NCBI GenBank assembly: GCA_964448055.1
Contig: CAYUVB010000007.1
Span: 1 to 51,224, forward strand
Length of the DNA stretch: 51,224 nucleotides
Reading direction: 5' to 3'
DNA from: WANQ01 sp964448055
GTDB taxonomy: Archaea > Thermoproteota > Thermoprotei_A > Sulfolobales > WANQ01
Part shown: piece by piece, positions 26,451 to 34,351 of the stretch
How positions within the stretch are numbered: the first letter of the stretch is position 1
How the letters are laid out: the number at the start of each line of letters is the position of its first letter
Position numbers and translations under genes: made by a program
The notes under the pieces: model-generated
What the model saw: the letters and a program-made list of their open reading frames with translations, nothing else
What the model was told of the DNA's origin: nothing
The model's database searches: none

Positions 26451-26820
26451 GTATTTCCATTGGATATATACCTGCTATCTTAAAGTACATGTAAATCTCT
26501 TTGGAAAGATCTCGAATATCTGAGAAATTAACATTAACCTCCTTTTCATATACACCCTTCTTAACTATACCAAAGTATAGTTCTTCTCCTAATAGTATTA
26601 TCTTAAAGTCTGTTAAAGGTACCGTACCATTATATATCAATTCTACTCTCAACACAACGTGTTGGTGATCTTCTGTGTATCCTATTTGTTCTACTCTTAG
26701 TTGTGGCGATTTCTCAGGGTTAGTGATTATCTCAGTGAAGAATATAACTAAGGGTGAAGCAAGTGCTAGTATTATTAATGTACCTATTGTGATGACTCCG
26801 ATTTTGAGGGGGATGAACAC
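26434..26820 (-). CDS. Single-pass membrane-anchored protein of unknown function
   Basis: A signal anchor (GVITIGTLIILALASPLVIFF) near the N-terminus is followed by about 100 residues that read as a beta-sandwich: PQLRVEQIGYTEDHQHVVLRVELIYNG, then DFKIILLGEELYFG and MYFKIAGIYPMEIHVKG. The soluble part should face outside the cell. The ends overlap both neighbours (37 bases upstream, 17 downstream), so the three genes are surely co-expressed. No family is recognised. Confidence 0.7.
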   Translation of the reverse strand: MFIPLKIGVITIGTLIILALASPLVIFFTEIITNPEKSPQLRVEQIGYTEDHQHVVLRVELIYNGTVPLTDFKIILLGEELYFGIVKKGVYEKEVNVNFSDIRDLSKEIYMYFKIAGIYPMEIHVKGE

Positions 26821-27107
26821 TTAGTTGCACCCTTAACTATTCTCTGATTTTCTAGGGTTGCATGTATTCCGTGTTTTAGCAGTATTCCACCACCCCAGAT
26901 GATAACCCCTAGGAATCCTAGCTTCAGTACTAGGTTTACTAGTTCATATGCAGTATTTGTAATAGCCTCATCGAGTGATGTGGCTTTAGGAAGTACGGGC
27001 CTGTATTCTTGATAAGCATTATACGCCAGGTAAACACCAGATACTATGATTACCAATCCTATAATAACTAATACTAAACCAATCGTACCAGGGCTAAATA
27101 CAGTCAT
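26784..27107 (-). CDS. Two-helix membrane protein of unknown function
   Basis: The 107-residue protein has two hydrophobic helices, IGLVLVIIGLVIIVSGVYLAY and LVNLVLKLGFLGVIIWGGGILL, with a short polar loop between them and a serine/lysine-rich tail. It is the first gene of the overlapping three-gene membrane unit. Such triplets recur in Desulfurococcales, but I cannot name a function. Confidence 0.7.
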   Translation of the reverse strand: MTVFSPGTIGLVLVIIGLVIIVSGVYLAYNAYQEYRPVLPKATSLDEAITNTAYELVNLVLKLGFLGVIIWGGGILLKHGIHATLENQRIVKGATKCSSPSKSESSQ

Positions 27108-27238
27108 GCTTCTATCCCCAGGATCATATTATTGAAACTACGTAGATTAGAGGTTATACCTATGCTATATAAATCTCTATCAATAAATAATTGTAAACTG
27201 TATGCTAAACAAGTAGTTGAAATGAATCATAGCGTATC

Positions 27239-28582
27239 CTACCATAGTGTAGCGTAATAGTAGTACTCCATTGGTGTAGGATTGTATTCTACTTGTATTA
27301 TTTCTTTCCTTTTAAGCTCTATGTATTTTTCTATTAGTTGTTTGCTAAATATGGGTTTAAGGTATTCATTATCTATTTCTAGGTAATCTAGTGCTTCCGA
27401 TAAGTTTCTTGGCAACTGCTTTATACCATACTCTCTTAGCTTATCCTTACTCCATTTGTATACGTTTTCTCTAACAGGCGGTGGTGGCTCAATCTTCTTC
27501 TTTACACCATCTAATCCCGCTAGGATTATAGCTGATAATGCTAAGTAGGGGTTTGCCGTTGGATCAGGTGGTCTATACTCTATTCTCACGTGGGCTGGAT
27601 TATTTACAGCTGGCACTCTTATTGCTACACTACGATTCTTAGGACCCCATGTCAAGTATATCGGTGCTTCATAACCTGGTACTAGTCTCTTGTAACTATT
27701 AGTTGTTGGTGATACTATTGCTGATAAGCTTTGTCCATGCTCTATGAGCCCACCTATGAAGTATCTTGCTAACTGGCTTAGCCCGAATTTATTGTTTGGA
27801 TCATAGAAGAGGTTTCTTCCATTATCCCATAAACTTACATGTACATGCATCCCGCTTCCATTATCTCCTGGTATTGGTTTTGGTAGAAATACAGCCTTTA
27901 ATCCATGTTTATTAGCTATGGTTTTAGCAGTCTTCTTCAATATTTGTATATAGTCTCCTAGCTTGGTTGGAGGGTATGCTCCCGAAGATATTTCCACTTG
28001 TCCATTGCTTGCAACTTCGTGGTGGGTTTTATTTGAGATATAACCTTGTATCTCTAATGCTTCTATTATTTCTCTTCTAATCCATCCAAGTGTATCTAAT
28101 GGTTCTGGTACATGATATGCTTTCTTTGCTGGTAACCCTAACCTAAAGCCGTGTGCAGTTTCACTTGAATCTATTTCTAGGTATTGCTTTATTGGATCGA
28201 TATGTACTCTAACATCATTAAATAGGAAGAATTCTACTTCAACACCCATAACTGGTTTATAACCTATACTTTCCATGTATTCGTTTGTTCTCTCTGCAAC
28301 AAATCTAGGGTCAAATGGGTGTCGTTTTCCATCTGGATAGTATATTCTGGATAAGGCTAAGTATACTTTTTGATCCCATGGGCTCTTGGTTAGTGTTTCA
28401 CCTATAGGCTTTAACTTTAAGTCACTATTCTCTATTTCGCCTAAGCCGTAAACACTTGATCCATCGATAAATACTTCTATACTCTCTACACCAGGATTAT
28501 GTGGTATGGACCTTGTTACCTGTGTTATTGAACGTAGTACTCCTAGTAGATCTGTATAGTGTAGTTGTAGGTAAACGGTCAA
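27239..28582 (-). CDS. glnA: Glutamine synthetase type I
   Basis: The 447-residue GSI enzyme makes glutamine from glutamate, ammonia and ATP. Visible landmarks are the N-terminal beta-grasp domain with FIDGSSVYGLGEIENSDL, the metal-binding GVEVEFFLF, HHEVASNGQVEI, GSGMHVHVSLWD (ammonia/metal site), the glutamate loop NSYKRLVPGYEAP and the RIEYRPPDPTANPYLALSAIILAGLDG stretch with the conserved arginine. The gene is divergent from an Lrp/AsnC-type regulator 143 bases away, which is a plausible direct controller. Confidence 0.95.
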   Translation of the reverse strand: MTVYLQLHYTDLLGVLRSITQVTRSIPHNPGVESIEVFIDGSSVYGLGEIENSDLKLKPIGETLTKSPWDQKVYLALSRIYYPDGKRHPFDPRFVAERTNEYMESIGYKPVMGVEVEFFLFNDVRVHIDPIKQYLEIDSSETAHGFRLGLPAKKAYHVPEPLDTLGWIRREIIEALEIQGYISNKTHHEVASNGQVEISSGAYPPTKLGDYIQILKKTAKTIANKHGLKAVFLPKPIPGDNGSGMHVHVSLWDNGRNLFYDPNNKFGLSQLARYFIGGLIEHGQSLSAIVSPTTNSYKRLVPGYEAPIYLTWGPKNRSVAIRVPAVNNPAHVRIEYRPPDPTANPYLALSAIILAGLDGVKKKIEPPPPVRENVYKWSKDKLREYGIKQLPRNLSEALDYLEIDNEYLKPIFSKQLIEKYIELKRKEIIQVEYNPTPMEYYYYATLW

Positions 28583-28725
28583 ATATGTATACCTCTCCTA
28601 ACCATTTCTGTACATTGTAACTGAGAATGTATATGCATAACGGACAAGTTAATATATAGGGGTGGTCTAGAAACCTTACAAGTGTCCAGTACATTAAGTA
28701 GACTATGTATTAGTGAGGTGTACAT
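28583..28725. promoter_or_regulatory. Shared glnA/lrp promoter region
   Basis: This 143-base divergent region contains the TATA-like core TTAATATATAGG (28649-28660), readable in both directions. It is bracketed by GGACA (28642-28646) and TGTCC (28683-28687), which form an inverted pair. Lrp-type regulators often bind dyads overlapping the promoter. The binding itself is inferred. Confidence 0.4.
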
Positions 28726-29178
28726 TTGTTGGAAAGTATAGATGATGTTGATAAGAAGATACTAGAGATCTTGCGCACAGATGCACGTGTTAGTATTCGT
28801 GAAATAGCACGTAAGATAGGTTCATCGCATTCAACAATTTACGACCGTATACGTAAGCTTGAACGTAAAGGCATAATTTCTGGTTACACAATTAGGATAG
28901 ATTATAAGAAATTAGGCTACCAGATAACAGCGTTAATCTTGGTAAATGTTGATGGGAGACGTATAATTGAAGTAGAGAAATGGCTTGCACAAGAACCAAA
29001 TGTATTAGCTGTATACGACATCACAGGTGAACATGATATAGCTGTAATCGCATCATTTAAAACAATAGATGAATTAGACTCTTTCATTAAAAACGTGTTA
29101 AGGAACCCATATGTAAAACAAACTAGAACAAGTATAGTATTTCGTAAAGTGAAAGAGGAGATACACCTACCATTATAG
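28726..29178 (+). CDS. Lrp/AsnC-family transcription regulator
   Basis: The 150-residue protein has an N-terminal AsnC-type helix-turn-helix (IDDVDKKILEILRTDARVSIREIARKIGSSHSTIYDRIRKLERKGII) and a C-terminal RAM/ligand domain (ITALILVNVDGRR, VYDITGEHDIAVIASFKTIDELDSFIKNVL). Archaeal homologues sense amino acids and control nitrogen and amino-acid genes. It is divergent from glnA, making glutamine synthetase its most likely target. The TTG start is preceded by AGGTG. Confidence 0.93.
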   Translation: MLESIDDVDKKILEILRTDARVSIREIARKIGSSHSTIYDRIRKLERKGIISGYTIRIDYKKLGYQITALILVNVDGRRIIEVEKWLAQEPNVLAVYDITGEHDIAVIASFKTIDELDSFIKNVLRNPYVKQTRTSIVFRKVKEEIHLPL

Positions 29179-29249
29179 AGGCTAATTACTTAATAATCCA
29201 TTGATACAATAAATAGGTCTACTGCTAAAGTATATTACTGGCTGATAAC

Positions 29250-29747
29250 ATGATCCTTGAAGAAGAATTAATTAGAAAAGGTATTTTAAATGTTGCCGAA
29301 CTAATGGCAATAGCCGCTAAAACAGCTCCAAAAGCAAGAGGCATAGATAACATCATTATAAAGGTTCTTGACAAGAAGGAGGAACTTGAAGAATTAGCTA
29401 AAACAATGGAAGAAATGGCTTCAGAGTATGGTAGCTTCTTAGCTAGAGATGCTAAGAATGTAAGGGATTCCGACGTAGTAGTACTTATAGGTGCAAGGGT
29501 TATAGATTTAGGGCTTAAGACTCCACCTCACTATAAAGTTGATTTAAATACAGTTATGGCTCTCGTAAATCTAGGTATAGCTTTAGGGTCAGCTGTAAAA
29601 ATAGCATCAATGCTAAATGTCGATAATAGGATTATGTACTCAATAGGTATAGCAGCACAAAAGATGAATATAATTGAAGCAGATTACGTCTTAGGAATAC
29701 CTTTGTCTGCCAAAGCTAAAAACATATATTTCGATAGAAAAACCTAA
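29250..29747 (+). CDS. DUF2148-family protein without cysteines
   Basis: The 165 residues match the DUF2148 (ferredoxin-like) family across its length, especially ALVNLGIALGSAVKIASMLNVDNRIMYSIGIAAQKM and the C-terminal VLGIPLSAKAKNIYFDR. Family members normally carry several cysteines (CGACG, NC) thought to bind an Fe-S cluster. This protein has no cysteine at all, and the usual CGACG region reads VVVLIGARVIDLGLKTPPHYKVDL. It therefore cannot bind an Fe-S centre in the family's manner. It lies 72 bases after the Lrp regulator, possibly in the same unit. Function unknown. Confidence 0.8.
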   Translation: MILEEELIRKGILNVAELMAIAAKTAPKARGIDNIIIKVLDKKEELEELAKTMEEMASEYGSFLARDAKNVRDSDVVVLIGARVIDLGLKTPPHYKVDLNTVMALVNLGIALGSAVKIASMLNVDNRIMYSIGIAAQKMNIIEADYVLGIPLSAKAKNIYFDRKT

Positions 29748-29755
29748 TCACGTTA

Positions 29756-30121
29756 CTAGCATGTTAAATGTAGGAATGCAAGTACTTTCTTACCCTCCTT
29801 AACGAGTCTATTATAAATATTTACTGCATTTCTTGTACGCTCAACATACACCTCCTTTCCACGCTTCTTGAATTCGTCTATTACATCACTATCTACACGC
29901 ATAAGCCCATTATAACCTGTACCAATTATAACAGCATCAACATCTTCCAATAAATAATCCCTTACATCTGGTATCTGAAGCCGGTGTCCTTCAAGTCTCC
30001 ACCAATTTGACACTACACGTTTCGGTGTAATGACTACATCGTGATTATATTCCCTGCCTCCAATAACTATATATCCAAAGTCATAGTACTCGATTAATGG
30101 TTGAGGCATTCTTACCTCCAA
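29756..30121 (-). CDS. Mth938-like domain protein (DUF498)
   Basis: The 121-residue protein has the Mth938 fold pattern: a beta-rich start (DFGYIVIGGREYNHDVVITPKRV), the W-containing GHRLQIPDV segment, DAVIIGTGYNGLMRVDSDV, a KRGKEVYVERTRNAVNIYNRLVKEGKKVLAFLHLTC helix-strand end. The family includes the mitochondrial complex I assembly factor NDUFAF3 and archaeal proteins of unknown role. It converges with the DUF2148 gene and has its own promoter on the right. Confidence 0.88.
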   Translation of the reverse strand: MEVRMPQPLIEYYDFGYIVIGGREYNHDVVITPKRVVSNWWRLEGHRLQIPDVRDYLLEDVDAVIIGTGYNGLMRVDSDVIDEFKKRGKEVYVERTRNAVNIYNRLVKEGKKVLAFLHLTC

Positions 30122-30307
30122 ATAGTAGATACTACTAAGAAGGTATAAGATAAGCTTTTACAGTTCAGTAAGGTATAGATCTCGATATTTAATAGATTCA
30201 TATTGAAGTGTTTTTGCCAGTTATGAAAGGAATACAGAAAATTTACTTTTATTAGGATTCAGATGCTTAAAATAAAGTAGTTAAAGGCTGCTGGAGGCTA
30301 TGTTATT

Positions 30308-30721
30308 ATGAGTATAGAGTATGCTGAGCTACTGCTTAGTCGTGCCAAGAGATACCTGGAATAGGCTATGAGTAACCTAGTTAGCAATAGGTTTGATGTA
30401 GCTATAGTTGAAGCTGAAATAGCTACTCAGTTGGCTCTAAAAGCCTTCATAGTTAAGTTAGGGTTCGAGCCTCCACGTACACATATGATTAGGCAATTAC
30501 TCTCATTTATAATAGATAACAAGCTTTTACCAGATGAAGTATTGGAGGATATAAAGAATTTCATTAAACGTAATCGTGAGAAGCTTATAATAGTTGAAAG
30601 GGCGAGAATAGTAGGTCGGTATGGAGCATCAAGTATTGACTATGATGAAGCAGAGATTACCGTTAACAGCGCGAAGGAGGTCTTAAATATTGTCGAGAAA
30701 CTTTGGAGAATGGTTGTCTAG
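30308..30721 (+). pseudogene. HEPN-domain protein with in-frame TAG
   Basis: Reading from the ATG at 30308 gives MSIEYAELLLSRAKRYLE, then TAG (30362-30364), then in the same frame AMSNLVSNRFDVAIVEAEIA and the rest of a COG2250-type HEPN protein, including KLGFEPPRTHMIRQLLSFI. The part before the stop is the family's first helix. One base change (for example GAG or AAG to TAG) explains the interruption. Without readthrough, a product starting at the ATG 30368 would lack helix 1. HEPN proteins of this type are the toxin or RNA-binding half of HEPN-MNT modules, and the MNT gene follows with a 32-base overlap. Confidence 0.75.
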
Positions 30722-31040
30722 GAAACTATATGTACTAAAAAATTGGTATAATATAGTAAGTGATGTTGCTAGTATTTTAAAGAAAACTATACCTAATATA
30801 GAAGTCTATGTATTTGGTAGTGTTATTGAAAATAGGGTTACAGGAGCAAGTGATGTGGACATATTAGTGGTTATCCCTGAAGATTATGATGAATTCAAGA
30901 CCTACCTAGTGTTATCTAAGGCATTAGAGGATAAGTTAGGTAGTACTGCTTACACAATTGACCTACATGTTATCCATAGAAGCAGGTTAACTATGCCACC
31001 GTATAAGTGGTGGCTTAAGAAATCCCGTAGAATACTCTGA
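30690..31040 (+). CDS. MNT-type nucleotidyltransferase (antitoxin of HEPN-MNT module)
   Basis: The 116-residue protein has the minimal nucleotidyltransferase signature GSVIENRVTGASDVDILVV (GS, then DxD), followed by a third acidic strand (IDLHVI). It starts at TTG 30690, eight bases after a strong AGGAGGT, inside the HEPN gene. MNT partners AMPylate or bind HEPN toxins to silence them. This gene is intact while the HEPN gene is interrupted, the expected survival order for an antitoxin and toxin. Confidence 0.88.
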   Translation: MSRNFGEWLSRKLYVLKNWYNIVSDVASILKKTIPNIEVYVFGSVIENRVTGASDVDILVVIPEDYDEFKTYLVLSKALEDKLGSTAYTIDLHVIHRSRLTMPPYKWWLKKSRRIL

Positions 31041-31048
31041 ATACTAGC

Positions 31049-31888
31049 TCATGCTTTTACACCTGTATAGGCTAATCCTCTTATAACGTATTTCTGTACA
31101 TAGAATGTTAGGGCTAGTACCGGTAACATTGAGAGCATTCCTGACCCTGCCAACCTGCCCCAGTCTATAGTGAATTCCTGAATGTAGTTTGCTACAATTA
31201 CAGTTACGGTGTATTTTTCAGGTGAGTTTATGAATATTAACGCATAGAGGAACTCGTTCCACGACATTATCATTGATAGTATGAGTACTGTTACTAGCCC
31301 TGGAGCCATAGCTGGTAAGATAACCCTCAATAATGCCTGTAGTCTTGTTGCTCCATCAACAAGTGCTGCCCACTCTATGTCTCGTGGAACAGCCGCAAAG
31401 AAGCTATGAAGTAGCCATATGGTATACGGTAGAGTATAGACCTGGTATGCTATTATTAGCCCTAGCCTTGTATCCAATAATCCAAAGCTTCTAAGTATGG
31501 TGAATAATGGTATTGCTATAGTTATTGGTGGTATCATCCTTATTACTAGCACCCATACAAGGAATATGTTTCCAAATTTACCTGGTAGCCCTATTCTCGC
31601 TAGGGCATAGGCTGCAAGTGAACCTAATAGTAATGATAATGTTGCTGCCCCGCTCGATACTATTAGGCTATTCAGTATGTAGATATAGAATCTATCCTTA
31701 GTTAATAGTTTAACATAGTTTTCTAGCGTAGGATGTAGTGGTATAGGCGTTGGAGGCCATAACAATACTTCCCAGCTCTGTTTAAACGATGTAACTATTA
31801 TCCAATACAATGGGAATATAGTCCATGCTAACGCTAATACAACTGCTACCACGTGTAGTATTCTTCCTATCTTAGAAGTAGTCCTCAT
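31049..31888 (-). CDS. Sugar ABC transporter permease (MalG-like)
   Basis: The 279-residue inner-membrane subunit has about six helices and the EAA-like cytoplasmic loop WAALVDGATRLQALLRVILPAMAPGL that contacts the ATPase. The start (VVAVVLALAWTIFPLYWIIVTSFK) and SWNEFLYALIFI are typical of carbohydrate-uptake permeases of the CUT1 family. Its ATG lies three bases after the stop of the partner permease. No ATPase gene follows, so a shared ATPase encoded elsewhere must energise the importer. Confidence 0.92.
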   Translation of the reverse strand: MRTTSKIGRILHVVAVVLALAWTIFPLYWIIVTSFKQSWEVLLWPPTPIPLHPTLENYVKLLTKDRFYIYILNSLIVSSGAATLSLLLGSLAAYALARIGLPGKFGNIFLVWVLVIRMIPPITIAIPLFTILRSFGLLDTRLGLIIAYQVYTLPYTIWLLHSFFAAVPRDIEWAALVDGATRLQALLRVILPAMAPGLVTVLILSMIMSWNEFLYALIFINSPEKYTVTVIVANYIQEFTIDWGRLAGSGMLSMLPVLALTFYVQKYVIRGLAYTGVKA

Positions 31889-31890
31889 AT

Positions 31891-32757
31891 CTATTCACCT
31901 CTTCTAGTTATCTTCAAATACGCTATGATTATGACTAGAACTGTTACGAGCATTATCACTGCTTGTGATGCAGCATATCCAAACTCATAGTATCTAAAGG
32001 CGTTCTTGTATATTATGAATGATAATACCTCGGTAGCATTACCTGGCCCACCACCAGTTAATGCAAAAACTTTATCGAATATTCTGAACGTGTCTATTAT
32101 TCTAAGCATTGCAACTACTAGTATGTGTCGTTTAATTAATGGCAAGATTATGTATCTCGTTATCTGTGGTAGTGATGCTCCATCAACTAATGCAGCATTT
32201 ATTATACTTGGTGGGATGGATTGTATACCCGCGTAGATTACAAGGAATGCAAACGGGGTATACTGCCATACATCTACTATTATAACTGATAGCATAGCCG
32301 TATGTACATCTCCAAGCCAATTAACTGGAGGTAATCCAGCTAGTTTTAGTAATGCATTTATTACTCCGAACTCGGTATGGTACATTATTCTCCAAAATGA
32401 GGATATTACTATTGTTGGAAGCATCATGGGCATTACTATTAATGGTACTAGCTTATTCTTACCACGAAATTCTATGGAGAATACTATAGCTAATAGTAGG
32501 CCTAAGAGCACTTCTAAAGTTGTAGCACCTATAACGAATTGCAATGTGTTTATAAATGCTGTACGGAAAAGATCATCACTGAAAGTATTGATATAGTTCT
32601 GTAACCCTAAGTATATGAGCTTGAAACCTGCAAGAACATCTACTTTATGTAATGATAAGAATATAACATCTATCATAGGATACGCAGTCAGTATCAATAG
32701 TATAAATAGTGCAGGTGCAATGAATACTAAACCTATATGTTCATCCCTTATCTTCAT
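31891..32757 (-). CDS. Sugar ABC transporter permease (MalF/UgpA-like)
   Basis: The 288-residue permease has six helices, starting LVFIAPALFILLILTAYPMIDVIFLSL. It carries the EAA loop INAALVDGASLPQITRYIILPLI and FDKVFALTGGGPGNATEVLSF, the classical MalF/UgpA landmark. It pairs with the MalG-like permease immediately downstream and with the binding protein encoded upstream. Confidence 0.93.
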   Translation of the reverse strand: MKIRDEHIGLVFIAPALFILLILTAYPMIDVIFLSLHKVDVLAGFKLIYLGLQNYINTFSDDLFRTAFINTLQFVIGATTLEVLLGLLLAIVFSIEFRGKNKLVPLIVMPMMLPTIVISSFWRIMYHTEFGVINALLKLAGLPPVNWLGDVHTAMLSVIIVDVWQYTPFAFLVIYAGIQSIPPSIINAALVDGASLPQITRYIILPLIKRHILVVAMLRIIDTFRIFDKVFALTGGGPGNATEVLSFIIYKNAFRYYEFGYAASQAVIMLVTVLVIIIAYLKITRRGE

Positions 32758-32919
32758 AACGCCAGCACCATATCATAGACCAATTCATTGGTCTATGATT
32801 ACGCCTAGTCTAGGGATAATTATTCGATACCGTAAACATAAGTTAAACATACTAGTAGGTGTTGGATAGGGAAAAAGATATATTAAATTAATTGGTGGTT
32901 TAAGTGTTTTCTATTATAT

Positions 32920-34206
32920 TTAGCCTCCGAGTACTTTCTCTAATTCTTCTTGTGCTTTCTTTAATGCTTCTTCTGGTGATAGTGCTCCTGTTAGTGCTTG
33001 ATGTATGTAGTTTGCTAGTATGTCTTCTACCTTACTCCATTGTGGTAGTCTTGGCCTTGGCTGTGCATTCTTTAGTGCTTCTAATTGTACTGGATACCAT
33101 GGATACTTTGCTTTTACCTCATCATCTAGGTATACGCTTGCTCGTGTTGGTGGTACTCCTGCTTCTAATGCTAGCTTCTTCTGCATATCCTTGCTTAGTA
33201 CGAATAATATGAAGTCTAGTGCTAAGTCTTTGTTCTTAGAGGTTACTGGGATTCCTAGTAGCCATGCACCAATCATTGGCTTTGCTCCAGGTGTTGTTGT
33301 CACTGCTACTTTTCCTGCAACCTTAGATTTCTCAGGATCCTCGAGAGCAGGTACCCATGCAGGCCATACTATGCTCATTGCTGTTTGCCCGTTGTATAAT
33401 GCTGCCTTGATTTCAGGTGAATCATAATTCTCTACTCCAGGTGGAGCATACTTCTTTAGCTCTAAGAATGTCTTTAAAGCCTTGATTGCTGCATCACTAT
33501 ATACTGTTGGTTTGCCTGTCTCATCCACTATTCTTGCACCATAACCCCAGAATATTGGTAAGAAGTTCGTTACCACGGGGTTCCCTTTCTTACCTCTAAT
33601 AACGTAGCCGTAGACCTTACCTCCTTCGCCTTCATATATTGTCTTAGCAGCCTTTAGCACATCATCCCATGTTTTTGGTTCAGGTAATCCGTACTTCTCG
33701 AATAAGTCTTTTCTATAGACGAATAATTGTACATTGCCTACATAGGGCAAAGCGTAGAGCTTGCCCTTATACTTACATACCTCTATGGTTGTTGGTATAA
33801 AGTCTGGGTCTATTGATATACCTTTAGCTTCAAGCATTTTGCCTATATCTTCTAAGAAGCCTTGTGATGCAAACTCAGCCAACCATGGATCATCCATCAT
33901 TACTACATCATATGCACCGGTTTTCTCAATCATTTCTGTTGCAAGCTTATCGTGAAGCTCCTTGTATCCAAGCTCTTGTACTACTACTTCTACGCCTTTC
34001 TGTTTCTGGTATTCTTCAGCAGCAATTTTCAATCCCTCAGCATATGTACCACTACGTGCAAGTACTACTAACTTCTTTGGAACAGCTTGTTGTTGAGCAT
34101 AATAGGCCCATACACCGGCTATAACGATTATTATTACAACTATAGCTATAGTTATAAGGGTTATTTTAGATAACCCCATTCTAAGAGAATTCATGTTCTC
34201 AGCCAT
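32920..34206 (-). CDS. Extracellular sugar-binding protein of ABC importer
   Basis: The 428-residue type 1 solute-binding protein has an N-terminal hydrophobic anchor (ITLITIAIVVIIIVIAGVWAYYAQQQ), which keeps it on the membrane surface. A two-lobed domain follows: LVVLARSGTYAEGLKIAAEEYQKQKGVEVVV, AYDVVMMDDPWLAEFASQGFLEDI, ALPYVGNVQLFVYRKDLFEKYGLPEPKTWDDV and QTAMSIVWPAW. It belongs to the MalE-like family for oligosaccharides or polyols. It is the first gene of the importer operon, separated from the permeases by 162 bases, as is common for a more highly expressed binding protein. Confidence 0.92.
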   Translation of the reverse strand: MAENMNSLRMGLSKITLITIAIVVIIIVIAGVWAYYAQQQAVPKKLVVLARSGTYAEGLKIAAEEYQKQKGVEVVVQELGYKELHDKLATEMIEKTGAYDVVMMDDPWLAEFASQGFLEDIGKMLEAKGISIDPDFIPTTIEVCKYKGKLYALPYVGNVQLFVYRKDLFEKYGLPEPKTWDDVLKAAKTIYEGEGGKVYGYVIRGKKGNPVVTNFLPIFWGYGARIVDETGKPTVYSDAAIKALKTFLELKKYAPPGVENYDSPEIKAALYNGQTAMSIVWPAWVPALEDPEKSKVAGKVAVTTTPGAKPMIGAWLLGIPVTSKNKDLALDFILFVLSKDMQKKLALEAGVPPTRASVYLDDEVKAKYPWYPVQLEALKNAQPRPRLPQWSKVEDILANYIHQALTGALSPEEALKKAQEELEKVLGG

Positions 34207-34351
34207 GGTGTAAAATTCACTAGTAAAACTATAATTATTCTACTAGCTAATAAGCATACTAGTTAATACTTATAATGAAAAGTTTTAAGTAGCTGAATTT
34301 TGGAATGCTATAGAAAATAGTTTGCATTCCGAGAGGTCTTCATTATCTTTC

